NCBI GenBank assembly: GCA_037951105.1
Contig: JBAMJV010002038.1
Coordinates: 62,001-126,000 of the forward strand
Reading direction: 5' to 3'
DNA: 64,000 bases
DNA from: Echinarachnius parma
Taxonomy: Eukaryota > Echinodermata > Echinoidea > Clypeasteroida > Echinarachniidae
Under the pieces are notes generated by a model, which saw only the letters and a program-made list of their open reading frames with translations, did no database searches and was not told the DNA's origin. This document shows positions 45,963-58,284 of this stretch, piece by piece. Position numbers and translations under genes: made by a program. Each line of letters starts with the position of its first letter. Position 1 is the stretch's first letter.

Positions 45963-46199
45963 GGGGTTCTAACTTGAGCACACCTCGATGCAAAACAAGG
46001 CTCTCCCAGGTAGCTGCAGATCCTCAATGCACACAAATTATATGTTGGACTGCACAGCTACCTACCACACATGGGGTGGAGCACATGACCGCATCAAGGT
46101 GTGTTCATCGGATGTCCAGAGCACTTGTGAACATCCACAAAGAAGTAAGTTATTGTATATATGTGACTCTGGCTACCCTTTGTATCTGAGGTTACTGAC

Positions 46200-47045
46200 C
46201 TACTAATTGGGGATTTAAAAAATATGAAAATATTATCCATATACATGTATGTATTTTTAATACAATTATGCCTTTTTAAAAATCTATATCTATATAGTAA
46301 GGGTATCAATAATTTGTACACAAGAAATTAAACAAACCTTTAAGCATTTGTACTATAGTTCCTGAAAATTTAATTGCCTGAAAAAACAAATACAAAACAA
46401 TTAACTATATTGAACAAAATTTCTTGCAGTGAAATGAATTGTTTGTATCATTGCGAATTGCCATTTTTAAACCCAGGCAAGTTGTTGTCTCCACTACAAT
46501 AAAACTAAATAGAAGGAAAATCTATGAAAGTTTGAACCCATTTGGCTAGTCAATTTTGCAACAAACCAACAACTTTGTGGGCAAATCACAATGTTTTGTA
46601 CACATTGTTTTTTGTTCTCCAAACTTACTGTATGTTGTGCAGAAACTAATGTAGTCCATTAATATAGCAGAGTGTATTGCCAATTTGAGTTCTTTTGAAA
46701 AATAAATTGCTCAAAAGAACTATTTTCTTGACCGGTTCTAATCAAACTTCCAGAAATTATTCCTCACTATCTGATCTCTTATATTGAAAACAATTATTTG
46801 CCTGTGTTTTAAACTTGTATTGTCTTGTAAAGATTATGCTAGCAATATCATCAAATTTTAAAATTCTTTAAAAAGATGTTTATGACGTCATAGATGACAT
46901 CCACTTTATACACCACTCTATAGATTCGCATTGTCAAGCAGACGTACGGTGCCATCTTGCGAACGCTTAGCACACGGTGCGAAAAGACACACTTGCTCAG
47001 CGTGTGATATGCTCTATAGCCAACTATATAGCATTGTTAAGGGAC
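46200..47045. other. AT-rich non-coding stretch
   Basis: No domain-bearing frame, hairpin or repeat boundary that I can recognise. Confidence 0.35.
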
Positions 47046-47049
47046 TTTT

Positions 47050-48900
47050 AAAGGGATCTAGTTAATGCTTTGTCGGCATGTGCAAAAGGTAATGATGGTT
47101 GATATAATGTGTAGTTTTGTGATCTGATACCGTAGACGTTCACCAAGAAGCGCGGAATGTTCATTTAATACTTTTTAATACTACCGTCCTCTGAGTCCAA
47201 AAGTGGTAACGTTTCACTGAGACCTTCAACATGTTGAATACAATACACATGTAATATGAATGATGATGAATGATGAATAGTTGAATACTAAAGTGAGTTG
47301 GTTTACAGGAAGCTTGCGATGAAATATATGATTGCATAAAAACGGGGGTAATGGATTACTGATTCAACTCCCTTTATACTAGATGCTCGAAGCCACTATC
47401 AACAAAGGCTATTAAATTGTGACACACCACAAAACGACCAGTACCTGACAAAATTAGTGCGCTTGATTTTCACAATGGTAATAAAGTAGAAGCCATTACC
47501 TTTACAATGCTTTATAATTTGTCATATTGACTAAAAACCTCGCAACATGAGTGCAAAATATTAGGAACATAATTGATTGAAGCAGTTTTAAAGGGATAGT
47601 TGAGTATTGGTCAAACTTAAAGGTAACGTTCAGTATTGGTCAAACTTAACTTTAGTAACCAAAACCTGCACGATTACGGTACAAACTAATAGTTATAACT
47701 TCACCATGCTCGAAAAGTATACACAATTACAAACCCCTGTTAAAACCCTTGTTTATCATTCAAAAAGAGCCGTTACAACTCAAGTGTCAAATTAACTCTA
47801 GAGAGAAGCGCTAGCGTTCTAGGTCCTCCTAATACGGGACTGTAATGCGCGGTAATAGTTACCGCGCATATTTCATGTGTATCACAAGCGCGGAGTCGCA
47901 CTAACACATGGAGAGAAGTCGAAGAGGCGCATATATCACTGTTTTTTTTGCGGAATGGAGGGAAAAATCATAATTGTAATCCACCCGATAGTTGGATCAC
48001 ATAAGGGAGAGTGAATTGGTGGTAAGTACCCGTATCATATGTACAGTTTTAAGCACAATTAGCGTGCTTACAAATATTAATTTTCAGTCCCGTATTAAGA
48101 GGACCCTAGAACGCTTGCGCCTCGCGCTAGCGTTCTCTAAAAAGTGATGGCCGGACGTCAATCGCTTTTATAAATATTTTGAAAGCAAATTTCACAACAA
48201 TTAGAGCATTTGAATGGGAATTATTATTATTTCCCATGTTTTTTTCGATGATCTTTCATATGGAATTGAAATCAACCAAATCCGTTACAATTAATTGGGG
48301 GAGAGGGGGGGGGGGCACTTTGGAAATTACCAATACTCAACGTTACCTTTAACGTTAGTAACCAAAACCTGCACCATTACGGTACAAAGTAATAGTTATA
48401 ACTTCACCATGCTCTAAAAGTATACACAATTACAAACGACTAAGTAAAACCCCTGTTATCATTCAAAAAGAGCCGTTACAACTCAAGAGGGCGCTATTTA
48501 AAATAATCACTGGTTTTTAGCCTTTTTTCAAACAAAATTGTGCATTTAATGTTTGCTAAAATAATGATTCAATACAGATATCATCAACGACTTTTTAAAA
48601 AACCTATTCAGATTTTTTCAAAGTAGTCTTCGAGCATTTTTTACAATTTTTCTAAAAAGTCTTTTAAATATCGCCCGGTGATGTCCGGTGTGAACTATTT
48701 TGAATACAAATATATTTATGGATATTTCAGCCGTTTCTGAACCGATTTTGATCAAATAAAGTTTATTCTGTCATTAAAATTGTATGTTCTATCGAATTTG
48801 ACAGTAAGTTTTTCATTGTCTCACAAAACAAAAAAAATATCGGGGGGGGGGGCACTTCGGGAAATACGAATACTCTACCTTTGAAATAAATGGAAAAAAC
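47050..48900. repeat. TTAAAGGGA-family cluster
   Basis: TTAAAGGGATCTAGTTAATG (47050) is an inverted type 1 end. TTAAAGGGATAGTTGAGTATTGG (positions 47589 onward) is a type 2 end. AACCAAAACCTGCACCATTACGGTACAAA-like stretches occur at 47658 and 48360 as direct copies, and a hairpin pair CGTTCTAGG(T/G)TCCT lies at about 47815 and 48100. Several truncated or nested members are probably superimposed. Confidence 0.55.
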
Positions 48901-49134
48901 GCTAAAAGATTAGCGTCTATTCAGGCGCTGTAATCTGATACATTTATTCGATGAAAAATCATATTCAAACATGATTTCTGATGCGCAAATTTTCAGATAA
49001 TAACATAGAAACTACTACCGCGACGTCGTTTTGTGGTGTAAGGTCACGTCACAATTAGAATGGGGTCAAGATCTTTCTTGCAGGTGAAAAAACAATAATG
49101 TTCCGATTGGCATTTTCAGAGGGAGGTATATACT

Positions 49135-49144
49135 CATAGGCGTA

Positions 49145-49182
<38 letters not shown>

Positions 49183-49239
49183 GGGCGACCCCCCCCCCCC
49201 CCCCTCCTCCCCCTTGAACAAATCCTGGGTACGCCACTG
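49135..49239. mobile_element. 105-bp hAT-like remnant, mostly homopolymer
   Basis: Left end CATAGGCGTAACCGGG, right end in inverse CAGTGGCGTACCCAGG. Flanks GGTATATACT and GGTATACT differ by one TA, consistent with an 8-bp duplication altered by microsatellite slippage. The inside is almost only G then C runs. Confidence 0.7.
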
Positions 49240-49452
49240 GGTATACTTGTGATTAGCTTTTCTCATCCGGACGTCCCCTTGATATGTATTGTATAAAGAA
49301 AAATAGATCGTAGCAAATGTGTGCGGAATAAAAAATGATTGTAATGAATGTCAATTATAAACAATAACGCATTGGATGATGGACATGTGATGGGTGTCAT
49401 ACGATCATCAATACGAGTCATATTTAAATGAAGTCAACATCAATGAAATGTT

Positions 49453-49571
49453 ATGATTAGCTGTTGCTAAGTTTTTAGGTTTATTCAGGAGATTCAGACT
49501 CCTTGATTTACGTGAACAAGGAGTCTAAATCTCCTGAAATAAACCTAAAAACTTCGCAACAGCTAATCATT
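49453..49571. repeat. 119-bp hairpin
   Basis: ATGATTAGCTGTTGCTAAG at the left pairs with CTTCGCAACAGCTAATCAT at the right; the arms continue through TTTTTAGGTTTATTCAGGAG to a short loop near GATTTACGTGAAC. Confidence 0.75.
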
Positions 49572-49693
49572 ACATAATGTTATTTACATTGGAAATGAAA
49601 TTACTAACTACACAATTAAGCAATTACTGTATATCACATCTGTTTTTATTATGTGTGAAAATAATATTTTCACACGTATTATTAAACTATAGG

Positions 49694-49768
49694 GTTTTCT
49701 ATAGCTCAGTCGGTAAGAGCACCGGTCTAGCAATCCGGACGTCTCGGGTTCGAATCCCGTTGGAAACC
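49694..49768 (+). tRNA. tRNA-like sequence (anticodon AGC), possible pseudogene
   Basis: Shows TAGCTCAGTCGGTAAGAGC (A box; D stem GCTC/GAGC), the anticodon stem-loop CCGGT-CTAGCAA-TCCGG, and GGTTCGAATCC (B box; T stem CGGG/CCCG). The loop gives anticodon AGC, which would be alanine. The acceptor arm pairs over about six positions (TTTTCT.. with ..GGAAAC); mismatches sit at the ends of the anticodon and T stems. A decayed tRNA gene or the head of a tRNA-derived SINE are both possible. No other copy is in the window. A MITE starts five bases after its 3' end. Confidence 0.45.
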
Positions 49769-49772
49769 TATA

Positions 49773-49995
49773 GGCCCGTATTCACAAAGGAGGTTTGTAC
49801 AAACCATGGTTTCAACCATGGTTTACATCTATGGAATGCCAATTGTAAACTGACGGAGAGAGAATGTAAATTCCTTACTGGTTAACAATGTTGATGGTAC
49901 ACATTCTCTCTCCATCAGTTTACAATTGGCATTCCATAGATGTAAACCACGGTTTGAACCATGGTTTGTACAAACGTCCTTTGTGCATACGGGCC
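49773..49995. repeat. 223-bp palindromic MITE after the tRNA-like sequence
   Basis: GGCCCGTATTCACAAAGGAG pairs with the inverse of CGTCCTTTGTGCATACGGGCC's last 18 bases; the arms contain TTTGTACAAACCATGG and TGCCAATTGTAAACTGA in both orientations. Confidence 0.75.
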
Positions 49996-50083
49996 ATTCT
50001 CTTTTTAATCACTTTATATATTTCTGGTCAGTTTCTCTATATATTTGAATTAAAATAATATTACATGATAATATATGCATCAT

Positions 50084-50600
50084 CAGTGACGTACCCAGGA
50101 TTTGTTTAAAGGGGGGGGGGGGGTTATTTTGTAAAAAACTTAAAGACTAGACCAAGTACCTTAAACATTTTTGAGACCGAGACCAAGTACCTTCAGTACT
50201 TTCAAAATGTTCGAGACCGAGACCAAGTACCTTCAAAGTTTTAAACACCCCTCTGAGTGGGAGGGGGGGGGGGGGGGGGGGGGGGGGGGAGGAGGGTGTC
50301 CCCGTAAACAAATTTCAAGCCGAAACCAAGTACTTTCAAAATGTTCAAGACCGAGACCAAGTACTTTCAAAGTTGAAAACCCCTCTCAGTGGGGGAGGGG
50401 GGGGGGGGGGGGGGGGGGGGAGGTGTCCGTAAAAAAAACAAATTCAAAGCGAGACCAAGTACTTTCAAAATTTTTCGAGCCGAGACCGGAGATCTTCACA
50501 AAGTTTTGGGGCCGAGACCAGGTTTTGTCGGTCGAGACCAGGTTTTAGTCGGTCGAGACCAGGTTTCAGACGGTCGAGACCGCTTAAAAGTAGCCTCGAT
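50084..50600. repeat. hAT-like element, right end unresolved
   Basis: Starts CAGTGACGTACCCAGG followed by poly-G and three units with GAGACCGAGACCAAGTACC; then GGTCGAGACCAGG repeats to about 50585. The right terminus and target duplication were not found. Frames across it are low-complexity. Confidence 0.5.
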
Positions 50601-50688
50601 GACCGGCTAAAATTGCAAAAGAGGGTTGGCATGAATGATCAATTATTGTAATGTTTATTTTTTTTGTATTCAGATGGATATCCCGAGT

Positions 50689-51183
50689 CACTGGCGTACC
50701 CAGGATTTTTTCAAAGGGGGGGGGGGGGGGGGAGTTAGTTCGTCGCCTAAAATGTTCGAGGGGAGAAGGTGTCGGTAAAAATGTTTCGAGGTGACGATTT
50801 TTCGGGGGGGGGGGGGGGGTTGTCGGTGTGAATATTTTTCAAGGGGGGATGTCCGTCAAGATTTTTCGAGGGGATGTCCGTCAAAATTTTCCGAGAGGGG
50901 GGGGGGGGGGGGTGTCTGTCAAGAATTTTCGGAGATTCTTCAACAAAATTCAAGGCCGAGACCGAGATCCGTCAAAGTTTTCGAGGCCGAGACCGAGACC
51001 ACTTGGTTTTCGGGGGCCCGAGACCATTGGATATGATGGTCGAGACCACTGACATTTGTTAAAGGGGGGGAGGGGGGGGGGGGGGGGCCGGGGCTTGAAA
51101 CACCCAAAACAGCCTTTTTCATCAAAATGAGGGACCCCCTCCCCCCACCCCCCCCCCCCCCCCCCCCCCCCGCTACGCCTATG
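50689..51183. mobile_element. 495-bp hAT-like element
   Basis: Left end CACTGGCGTACCCAGG, right end in inverse CATAGGCGTAGCGGGG. Flanks TCCCGAGT (50681-50688) and TCCCAAGT (51184-51191) match at 7 of 8. The inside has units with TTTTCGAGG and GGCCGAGACCGAGA plus long G/C runs. Confidence 0.75.
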
Positions 51184-51296
51184 TCCCAAGTTGAGTGTAG
51201 GGATAATCAACTTCGAGAAGTCATGTCCTTAGTACAGGACTGTATAGAAGAAGAAAGAACGAAATACAGTACTCGTCTGTATACATGCAATAACGT

Positions 51297-51510
51297 TACG
51301 ACTGGCATTGACTGGAGGCACAATATAATCCCGACCGTGTCCTTCTTTTATTCCATCTTTGATGATACCTTCATCTTCGCTGGTTGCCTAGCAACCTAAC
51401 AACATACAAACCTTTATTCACGATTCCATTAAGGTATCATCATAGATGGAATAAAAGAAAGACACGTTCTGGGTTATATTGTGCCTCCTGTCAATGCTAG
51501 TTTTGATACG
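51297..51510. repeat. Hairpin of about 210 bp
   Basis: GGAGGCACAATATAA pairs with TTATATTGTGCCTCC and TTTTATTCCATCTTTGATG with CATCATAGATGGAATAAAA-type sequence; the loop lies near 51390-51415. Confidence 0.65.
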
Positions 51511-51689
51511 TGCATATATACAACAAAACATATATTTTATATCATATATATTTTACACATAGCAAGATGCGATGTAATATATTTAGCATAACTTTATAAC
51601 TATTTAACGTGATATATTTACACATTACTAAGTGTACAAATCGGATCACAACAAAAACACATTTCATAAACCATTTATCACTTTTTGCA

Positions 51690-53890
51690 CCTGTCAACAA
51701 AGGTTGAGTTTTGGTTAGGAGAGTAAAACTGGAGGTAAACTGAATTTTAATAACCAAACCTGCACCATTACAATACAAACTCATATATATATATAACTCC
51801 ACCATGCTCGAAAGGAATAGATAATTACAAATGACTAAGTAAAAGACCTGTTATCAATCAAAAAGAGCCGTTAAAACTCAAGAGGATGCTCTCTATAAAC
51901 ACTCAGAGATAATCAACAACTATTTAAAAGGCCCAAAACCACTAAATATGTACAATTAGTGAACAAGTGTGTCTCCAGTGATCCTGGTCTTCTAGAGAAG
52001 AGATTTATCTTTACACCAGTTAAATTGTACTTTTACTTGATAGTGAGGGTCCTTCTTGTAAAAGTAACCATACATTCAAAGCGATTGAAAGTAAAATAAA
52101 CAATTGGCAGGGGATAGAATATGGCTGAGGTATCAAAAACCCCATGTCGCCAAGACAAAATCGTTCAGTTTTTCCAGGTTTGCAAAAAAATAAGAGTACA
52201 CAGGAGCAAAATAAGTGCGGTTTTACGACAGCAGCACAGTGTTCTATGAAACATAATACAACATTTTATGATCCCACTTTATTTTAAATTTTGATGGCCA
52301 TTGTAAATGTGTCGCCAAATCTAGTGAAACCTACGTTACCATTATCTTACTAAATAAAGGGATATGCTTAGATGCTCATATCTGTACAGTTATCTTATTT
52401 TTCTAATGATGAGAACATGGCATACAAGTAAAAACATATTTAAAAGTAAAGATACAAAAGAAATGTGACTGGGAATATAAGAAAGAGACGGGATAAAATA
52501 GTAGATTTAAGAGGTGTAACATACGTTACCACAAATTTTAAATATAGGTAACCACTATGATGTAAATTACTCTACTGGAGTTCAGGCCAATGAAGTAGAT
52601 TGATATCACACAAAAAATGAAAATTAAGTTCAACTAAATGTTGCTTAATCAACCAAATGATGTAACATACGTTACCAGGTGATGTAACATACGTTACCAG
52701 GTGATGTAACATACGTTACCAGGTGTAAAAAAATGTGTGTAGGATATATTTAATCACTATCTAAATTGATAGCAAACTGGTTAACGCCATCTATATGTGG
52801 TTAAGGGTGAGCTTAGCAATCATTTTCAAGGCCAAAATTGTATTCAAACAACACTAAATGTAACATACGTTACGGCCAAATTACATATCTTTGAAAATCG
52901 TTAACGGACACCTGACTAGATGAATGTTCACAAAATATGTTTTAGTGGTTTTATAAACACTTCGTTGTTTATTTTCATGGTTATGTGGCGATCGTCCAAA
53001 ACATACCACGTACATGAGGTCCGGATCGTTCATGGCCACACAAGCACACTTTCAATCACCACGAAAATAAAGTCGAACACGACCACGAGTTTTCCAATTG
53101 TACAACTGCCCTACACAGATGGCGCACTTTATTTATCAACAATACATCTTATTCGTAACAATTGTAACGTTCAGTTAACAACTTTGAAACTAACTAGCTA
53201 ACATGTGAAATGTTGATGGTAACGTATGTTACACCTTTTTATCAAAATGAAGCACACATTTCTTGCACAGTAACATTACGTGCTAATTTCCTCGGAGTAT
53301 ATACTACCAAGTATGCACTTTAGATTGGCATTAAAATCAAACGTTTAGCAAGAACTTTATTTTTGACATTTTCTGACTTTTCAGTTGTACATAAATAGTG
53401 GTTTTGAGCCAAAAACCTCTTTGTAAATGTTAAAAAAGGAAGCATTTTACAACATTTTAACGGCTGGTTCAAAATAATTGAATATTTGTGGGGCCCCACA
53501 GTTATTACATTATTTGTATGGATATTTCAGCCATTTCTGAACCGATTTTGATCAAATAAAGTTTATTCTGTCATTACAATTGTACGCTCTTTCTAATTTG
53601 ATACTCGGTTTTTCATTATCTCACAAACAATTGTTTTATACCAAGACTCAAGTATCCCTTAATAAAAGGTGCGGTTTATACACCGGCAAATACGGTAACC
53701 TATTTTGATATGACGACGCGGTATTATTATTCTCCCGACACAACATTGGTCAAAAATCTTATAATATCACTTTGCATTGTTGGTCATTACTCGGTCATAT
53801 GACATCCATGTACCATAGAATTTTCACACATCAATGATATATTTTCAACCCTTTGTCAGTTTTTGCACACTTCAAAGGTACACTTGAGTA
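51690..53890. repeat. TTAAAGGGA-family region with GTAACATACGTTACC iterons
   Basis: Edges resemble type 1 and type 2 members (CACTTTTTGCACCTGTCAAC at 51678; TTTTTGCACACTTCAAAGG at 53862). In the middle GTAACATACGTTAC occurs at 52515, 52662, 52684, 52706 and 52860 and inverted at 53220; three copies form a 22-bp tandem. No protein-coding signal. Confidence 0.5.
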
Positions 53891-54625
53891 TTTGTACTTC
53901 CCGAAATGTCCCTTGACACTAAATTGGTTGGTTTTAATTCCATTTAAAAGTTCCTTGAATAGAACATGTAAATGAGATTCATTCCCTTTCAAATGCTCTC
54001 ATAGTTGAAAATTTTGATTTCAAGATATTTTATTCATATACTATACCGGCCGGGGGACATTTTGACTTTTTAGAAAAATAAAAAAAATGCTTATAGGCTA
54101 TTTTGAAATAATCTAAACAGGTTTTTAAATAGTTTTTGATGATGTCTCTATTTAATTGTTATTTTAACAAAACATTAAATGCACAATTTTGTACGAAAAA
54201 ATGGCTACAACCAATGAGTTTTTAGAAAGCGCGCTCTTGAGTCGTAACGGCTCTTTTTTTGTTGTTTTATGATAACAGGGTTTTTACTTAGTCGTTTGTA
54301 ATTGTGTATACCTTTCGAGCATGGTGGAGTTATAACTAATAGTTTGTACCGTAATGATGCAGACTTTGGTTACTATTTGAGTTAAGTTGTTACCAATACT
54401 CAACTATCCCTTTAACAAAGTTACCAGATCCGTTTAAAAGTGGGGTGTCTTATGTGCAAGCTCAAATTTAAAATTGCATGACAACATACAAGTATTTTCG
54501 AAACCAAAATGTTACTCCTACAGAAAAACAAACATTTACTTGAAATTGTATTCGCCTTAAGGTGTAATTCCACAGATGGTTCAATGGAGACATAATTTCC
54601 TTGCATTACAGAATATGTAACTATG

Positions 54626-55085
54626 TTAAAGGGATAGTTGAGTTTTGGTATAGAGGGCGCTACACAAAATAATTTGTTTGCGAGATAATGAAAAACTGAG
54701 TGTCAAATTCGAAAGAGCCGACAATTTCAATGACAGAATAAACTTTATTTGATCAAAATCGGTTCAGAAATGGCTGAAATATCCATAAACATAACCATTT
54801 GTAATAATTGTGGGGCCCCACAATTATTCTATAATTTTGTACCAGCCGTTAAAATTGTTTTTTAAATGCTTCCTCTTTTCAAAATTTTACAAAAGAGGTT
54901 TATAAATAATTGATGATAATCTCTCTATTTAGGCATTATTTCAACAAAACATCACATGCATAATTGTTTACTTAGTCGCTTGTATATACCTTTTGAGCAT
55001 GGTTGAGTTATAAATATTAGTTTGTATATAAAGTTATTGTGCAGGGTTTGGTTACTAAAACTCAGTCTTACCAAATATTGTAATG
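54626..55085. repeat. TTAAAGGGA type 2 element, right end damaged
   Basis: Starts TTAAAGGGATAGTTGAGTTT and runs through GAGGGCGCTA, GAGATAATGAAAAACTGAGT and GGTTCAGAAATGGCTGAAAT in the order seen in the 63.1-kb copy. It ends in ACTAAAACTCAGTCTTACC, a diverged terminus. Confidence 0.65.
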
Positions 55086-55785
55086 TGTTTTTTTTTTAAT
55101 CAACTCATTTTCATATTCGTTACAATTCATGCAATTGTATTTTAATGCGTTCATACAATAAACATGCTTACTTATGAATACAATTTTAAATATTATCAAA
55201 CATTCATTGTTAATAAGTCGTATCTTTTGTCCCGGTTTGAATAAGGGAACAATACGAAAAAAGAAAGATCCTGGTTATTTCTTATGTTGGTATTGTTTTG
55301 ATATGTTCTTATGTATTCATTTCTTGGTTTATTCTTTACTGATACAAATCATTCAACTATCGGTATCCCTAAAGAAAAATCTGCAATAAAAACAACTCCA
55401 ACTTGATATAGGTTTTCCCATCCATTTTCAAACAATCGTCATTCCATTTCATTAATAATATATAAAAGAATTGGAGATATATTATTTGTTGTTTTATTTT
55501 TATCACCAATTTTACTTTGTATACAATTCTTAATGTAGTCCCACAAGCAAATCCATGTGTTAGATTCACATATCTCAAGAGCTTTTATGACATCTTCACT
55601 TCATTTGACTATTTTGACCATTAAACTTCATACTCTGACTGTGAAATTGCACATTATTGGGAGCACATTAAATGTAGAATGTCATGGTCATAATTTGATG
55701 AAATAATTTCATGTATTTTCCAATAATTTTTACCAATTTGCCCAAAAACTATTTCAGATTTTGAAGGAAAACAGAGTTCTGGTAA

Positions 55786-56332
55786 GGAGAGTACAGTTTT
55801 GGTCAAACCGAATTTTAGTAACCAAAACCTGCATCATTACATTACAAACTAATAGGCCTAGTTATAACTAGAAAGGAATACCAAAATTACAAATTACTTA
55901 GTAAAGATCCTGTTATCATTAAAAAAGAGCCGTAAAACTCAAGAGGGCGCTCTGTAAACACTCATCGGTTTCAACCATTTTGAATAAAAATACTGTGCTT
56001 GTGATGTTTTGTTGAAATAATGAATAGATAGAGAGATAATCAACAATAATTATTTAAAAACCTATTTTGTAACTTTCTGAAAAGAGGAAGCATTTTTTTG
56101 AAATGATTAACGGCTGGTTCAAAATTATCGAATAAGTGTGGAGCCCCACATTTATTACAAATGGCTATGTTTATGGATATTTCAGCCGTTTCTGAACCGA
56201 TTTCGATCAAATAAAGTTTATTCTGTCATTAAAATAATATGCTCTTTCAAATTTTACACTCAGTTTTTCATTATCTCACAAAAAAATATTGTATGTAGCG
56301 CCCTCTCTACCAAAACTCAACTATCCCTTTAA
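55786..56332. repeat. TTAAAGGGA type 2 element, inverted
   Basis: Same internal blocks as 63063-63625 in reverse order; ends CCAAAACTCAACTATCCC then TTTAA at 56332. The left edge is near GGAGAGTACAGTTTTGG. Confidence 0.7.
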
Positions 56333-56339
56333 GCTCCAA

Positions 56340-56964
56340 CAGAGACTCATTATGTTATGTCAATCAAAGTTCTATTCATTCCAACAGCTGGGAAATTTGT
56401 AAAGACCATAATTACTCATGGTAACACTGTGCCACCAGATCCTTTTCAGTACTAGCAATGTAAATCCCCTGCTTAGTGACACAGTCAGAAAAAAGATCTT
56501 TTGTCACTCCAGTGGAAAGTTTTTCTATTGATATTCAAAATGTTCTAGCCAAAAAGTTTAAGGTAAACAAATGTGGGACTATGTGTAGAATCTGATAAAA
56601 ACAATCTTTTTAATATAATAATTAAATGAAAAATAATATATCTCAATTTTTTCATATTTTGTATAAAACATCTTGAAGTACAATTTAGACTAAATTCTGA
56701 CCCAAAACTATTTGATCCACATGGTTAAATCATAGTTCAAAGTAAACATCTTGTAGTTATTGCACTTTAGACCCCTCCTACATGAAAAATAGTACTTTGT
56801 TACTAAAGTTTCCCAGTGGTAATCGAGCAAGGGCCACTTGAAATTTGCTAGCCAGGCCCATTTTTGCCAAAACATGGAAGAGAGGATGTGCTGTTGCGCT
56901 AAGTCCGTAAGGCAGATAAGGCTAAAATTTGAAATTTAGGCTTTTAAAACCTCAATTACCCTAA
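56340..56964. other. Non-coding DNA downstream of the linker exon
   Basis: Lies 3' of the minus-strand linker exon. I see no PAN-like frame here and no recognisable repeat. Confidence 0.4.
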
Positions 56965-57293
56965 TTACCAGATTTGAGAGAATTTGAAGAGGGTGCGATG
57001 AAATCCATCGGGTGATTTGACATGGAATGACCCTAAGCTTAAGTGTACTGAAGGAACAAAAATGAGCACTGTCGGCGATTGCGAGTTCGGACCTTGCGTT
57101 GTTGGTGCCTGCGTTGTCGGGTTTTCAGTGGTAGAGGCTTGCGTGGTCAGGGCCTGAGTGGTCGGATTTTGTGTGGTCGTAGTTGGCGTCGTCTGAGCTG
57201 GCGAAGTCGTAGGCGGAGCCTGTGTGGTCGTAGCCGGTGTGGTCGTAGACGGGGCCAGTGTGGTTGTGGCTGCCGTGGTTGCCAACGGTGTAA
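56965..57293 (-). CDS. Thr/Pro-rich linker exon (locus B)
   Basis: Minus strand, after acceptor GCGTTATTACAG, phase 1, open for 109 codons including a stop at 56965. It starts V-T-P-L-A-T-T-A-A, like the 6.2-kb exon, and continues with TTQAPPTTSPAQTT-type repeats for ~70 residues, expected to be an O-glycosylated stalk. The last ~35 residues (VLIFVPSVHLSLGSFHV region) are not Thr/Pro-rich and have no PAN cysteines, so either this is a different C-terminus or the true exon ends earlier at an unseen donor. It is the best candidate to follow the CTLD exon at 58842, also phase 1. Confidence 0.55.
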
Positions 57294-57474
57294 CTGTAAT
57301 AACGCAAAACCAAATAATCTCAAAGGCAATATTAGATCTACACTTATGCGGTAATGTTCACTTCTTTTTTTTGTTAATGGAAGTTACAAGGATCTATTCA
57401 CTTTGTTGACATGTGCAAAAACTGGCAAATGGTTGATAAAATGTGTAATTCTCTAATATGATATGGCGGATATT

Positions 57475-57699
57475 CAGTGGCGGATCTAGGGGGAGGGGGG
57501 CTTAGGGGGTTTAAACCCCCCCCCCCCCCCTTGGGCTGCCAAGTGAAAATGTATCAGTGAAAAAAGTGAGAAAATAAATCACTTACGGGGGTTCAAAATA
57601 GCAAAAATAATTCGCCGCTTCGCGGCTCATGGAAGATGCTCAGCATCGTCATTTGGTCGACCCCCCCCCCCCCTAAGCAAACAGCTAGATCCGCCCCTG
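57475..57699. repeat. CAGTGGCGGATC-type element
   Basis: Left end CAGTGGCGGATCTAGGGGG, right end in inverse CAGGGGCGGATCTAGCTG. ATATT lies on both sides, but the exact target duplication is ambiguous. Related in style to the hAT-like elements but with a different terminus. Confidence 0.65.
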
Positions 57700-58045
57700 A
57701 TATTTCATGGTCAACGATATACGCTATAAACTTATCGCACTGACTGTGTACATAATTATGCACTAGAATATTACAAATATGAACACTTCAATCATACCTA
57801 TCTTCATATAAAGAAAGAGAAATTTGGAAAACCGAAAGTTGTTCAATGCTTCTATTTATGATACGAATATTATGAGGTATTTGGGAGCCGTGGCCGCGCT
57901 GCGCGGCTTAAGATCCCAGTAAGTTTTATGGATTTTTGACAGTGTTACTAAAATTATGTAAAAAAATAAGCCCCAAAATGAACAACATTTAGACCTACAA
58001 TTACAAACAGCGAATGTAGCTTTATGATAACATAACATAAACAAT

Positions 58046-58195
58046 TTAGCAACAGAGTTTGCAGAAAAGAATTAAGAGCGTGGTCCGCGTTTGCGTGGAC
58101 GGACCTTGTGTGGTCGGGGATAGCGTGGTTGGAGCTTGCGTGGTTGTTGCCTGTTCGGTCGTAGCTGGCGTTGTTGGAACTGGTGTGGTATTGTA
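58046..58195 (-). pseudogene. Partial Thr/Pro linker copy
   Basis: Minus-strand frame with TTPVPTTPATTEQATTTQAP, then a short tail ending in a stop at 58046. It starts in the middle of the linker compared with the 6.2-kb exon (TTTPVPTTQAPTT) and has no polypyrimidine acceptor, so it is probably a truncated duplicate rather than a spliced exon. Confidence 0.5.
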
Positions 58196-58284
58196 CAATA
58201 TCTTTTGTCATTACATGTTGTAAATAGTTTGTATATTTATTTAATTGTATTTGATTGTAAAATGTTGATTTTATGGATGTGAAA

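Noticed and set aside
45966..46150. Possible plus-strand exon with several cysteines before GTAAGT
   Set aside because: Two overlapping frames are open, the acceptor is weak, and the cysteine pattern matches no family I know. Kept as unsupported.
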